From: Candidatus Bipolaricaulota bacterium
Lineage (GTDB): Bacteria; Bipolaricaulota; Bipolaricaulia; UBA7950; UBA9294
Assembly: GCA_018399865.1 (NCBI GenBank)
Contig: JAGYNL010000092.1
Location: 1-5,170, forward strand
Reading direction: 5' to 3'
DNA length: 5,170 nucleotides
The position numbers and the translations under genes are program-made. The notes beneath the pieces are model-generated. The model was not told the origin of the DNA and did not search any database. It worked only from the letters and a program-made list of their open reading frames with translations. Positions within the stretch are counted from its first letter, which is position 1; every line of letters begins with the position of its first letter. Shown piece by piece: positions 5,139 to 5,170 of this stretch.

Positions 5139-5170
5139 TCTTATTGGTACCCCTTTTATCACGATGAGCT

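Noticed and set aside
5139..5162. Longer ATPase from an in-frame GTG at 5162.
   Set aside because: It adds eight residues outside the usual domain start, and its ribosome-binding region is cut by the window edge. It cannot be excluded, so the ATG at 5138 is preferred only moderately.
5139..5170. TPP riboswitch or operon promoter upstream of the ATPase.
   Set aside because: Only 32 bases remain before the edge, and they show no riboswitch core. If one exists it is outside the window.

Overview
The window is a tightly packed piece of a bacterial chromosome, probably from an uncultivated lineage. It holds seven protein-coding genes, one of them cut by the left edge. The only non-coding gap above about 35 bases is the 111-base divergent region at 1524-1634. 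I see no RNA gene, CRISPR array, insertion sequence or phage gene. Shine-Dalgarno sites are clear, start codons include GTG and TTG, and base composition looks mid-range. The substrate-binding protein has a Sec signal without a lipobox cysteine, which fits a diderm with a soluble periplasmic binding protein. The phylum cannot be fixed from this sequence.

Left half (1-2054): a cyclic-nucleotide signalling module. A stand-alone class III adenylate cyclase (561-1523, minus) carries all canonical catalytic residues, including the Lys/Asp pair that selects ATP. It also has an unrecognised C-terminal extension of about 140 residues. Twenty bases downstream on the same strand is a secreted or membrane-anchored DUF4384-like protein (1-540, incomplete). 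Divergent from the cyclase is a 139-residue protein made only of a cyclic-nucleotide-binding domain (1635-2054, plus), with no DNA-binding or other effector domain. The two transcription units share a short intergenic region in which predicted promoters, back to back, have overlapping -10 elements. Producer and receptor of a cyclic nucleotide are therefore adjacent and may be co-regulated, but the output of the pathway is not visible.

Right half (2056-5138, all minus): a four-gene operon read right to left. It encodes an ABC ATPase, a six-helix-type permease, a ThiY/THI5-like periplasmic binding protein and a type II thymidine kinase (tdk). The first three form a complete importer, most likely for a thiamine pyrimidine precursor of the HMP/formylaminopyrimidine type. 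The genes overlap or lie within 11 bases of each other, so translational coupling is likely. Placing tdk last suggests a pyrimidine-salvage theme or simple operon hitch-hiking. The tdk stop codon lies one base from the stop codon of the cyclic-nucleotide-binding gene, so the two halves converge with no room for an intergenic terminator.
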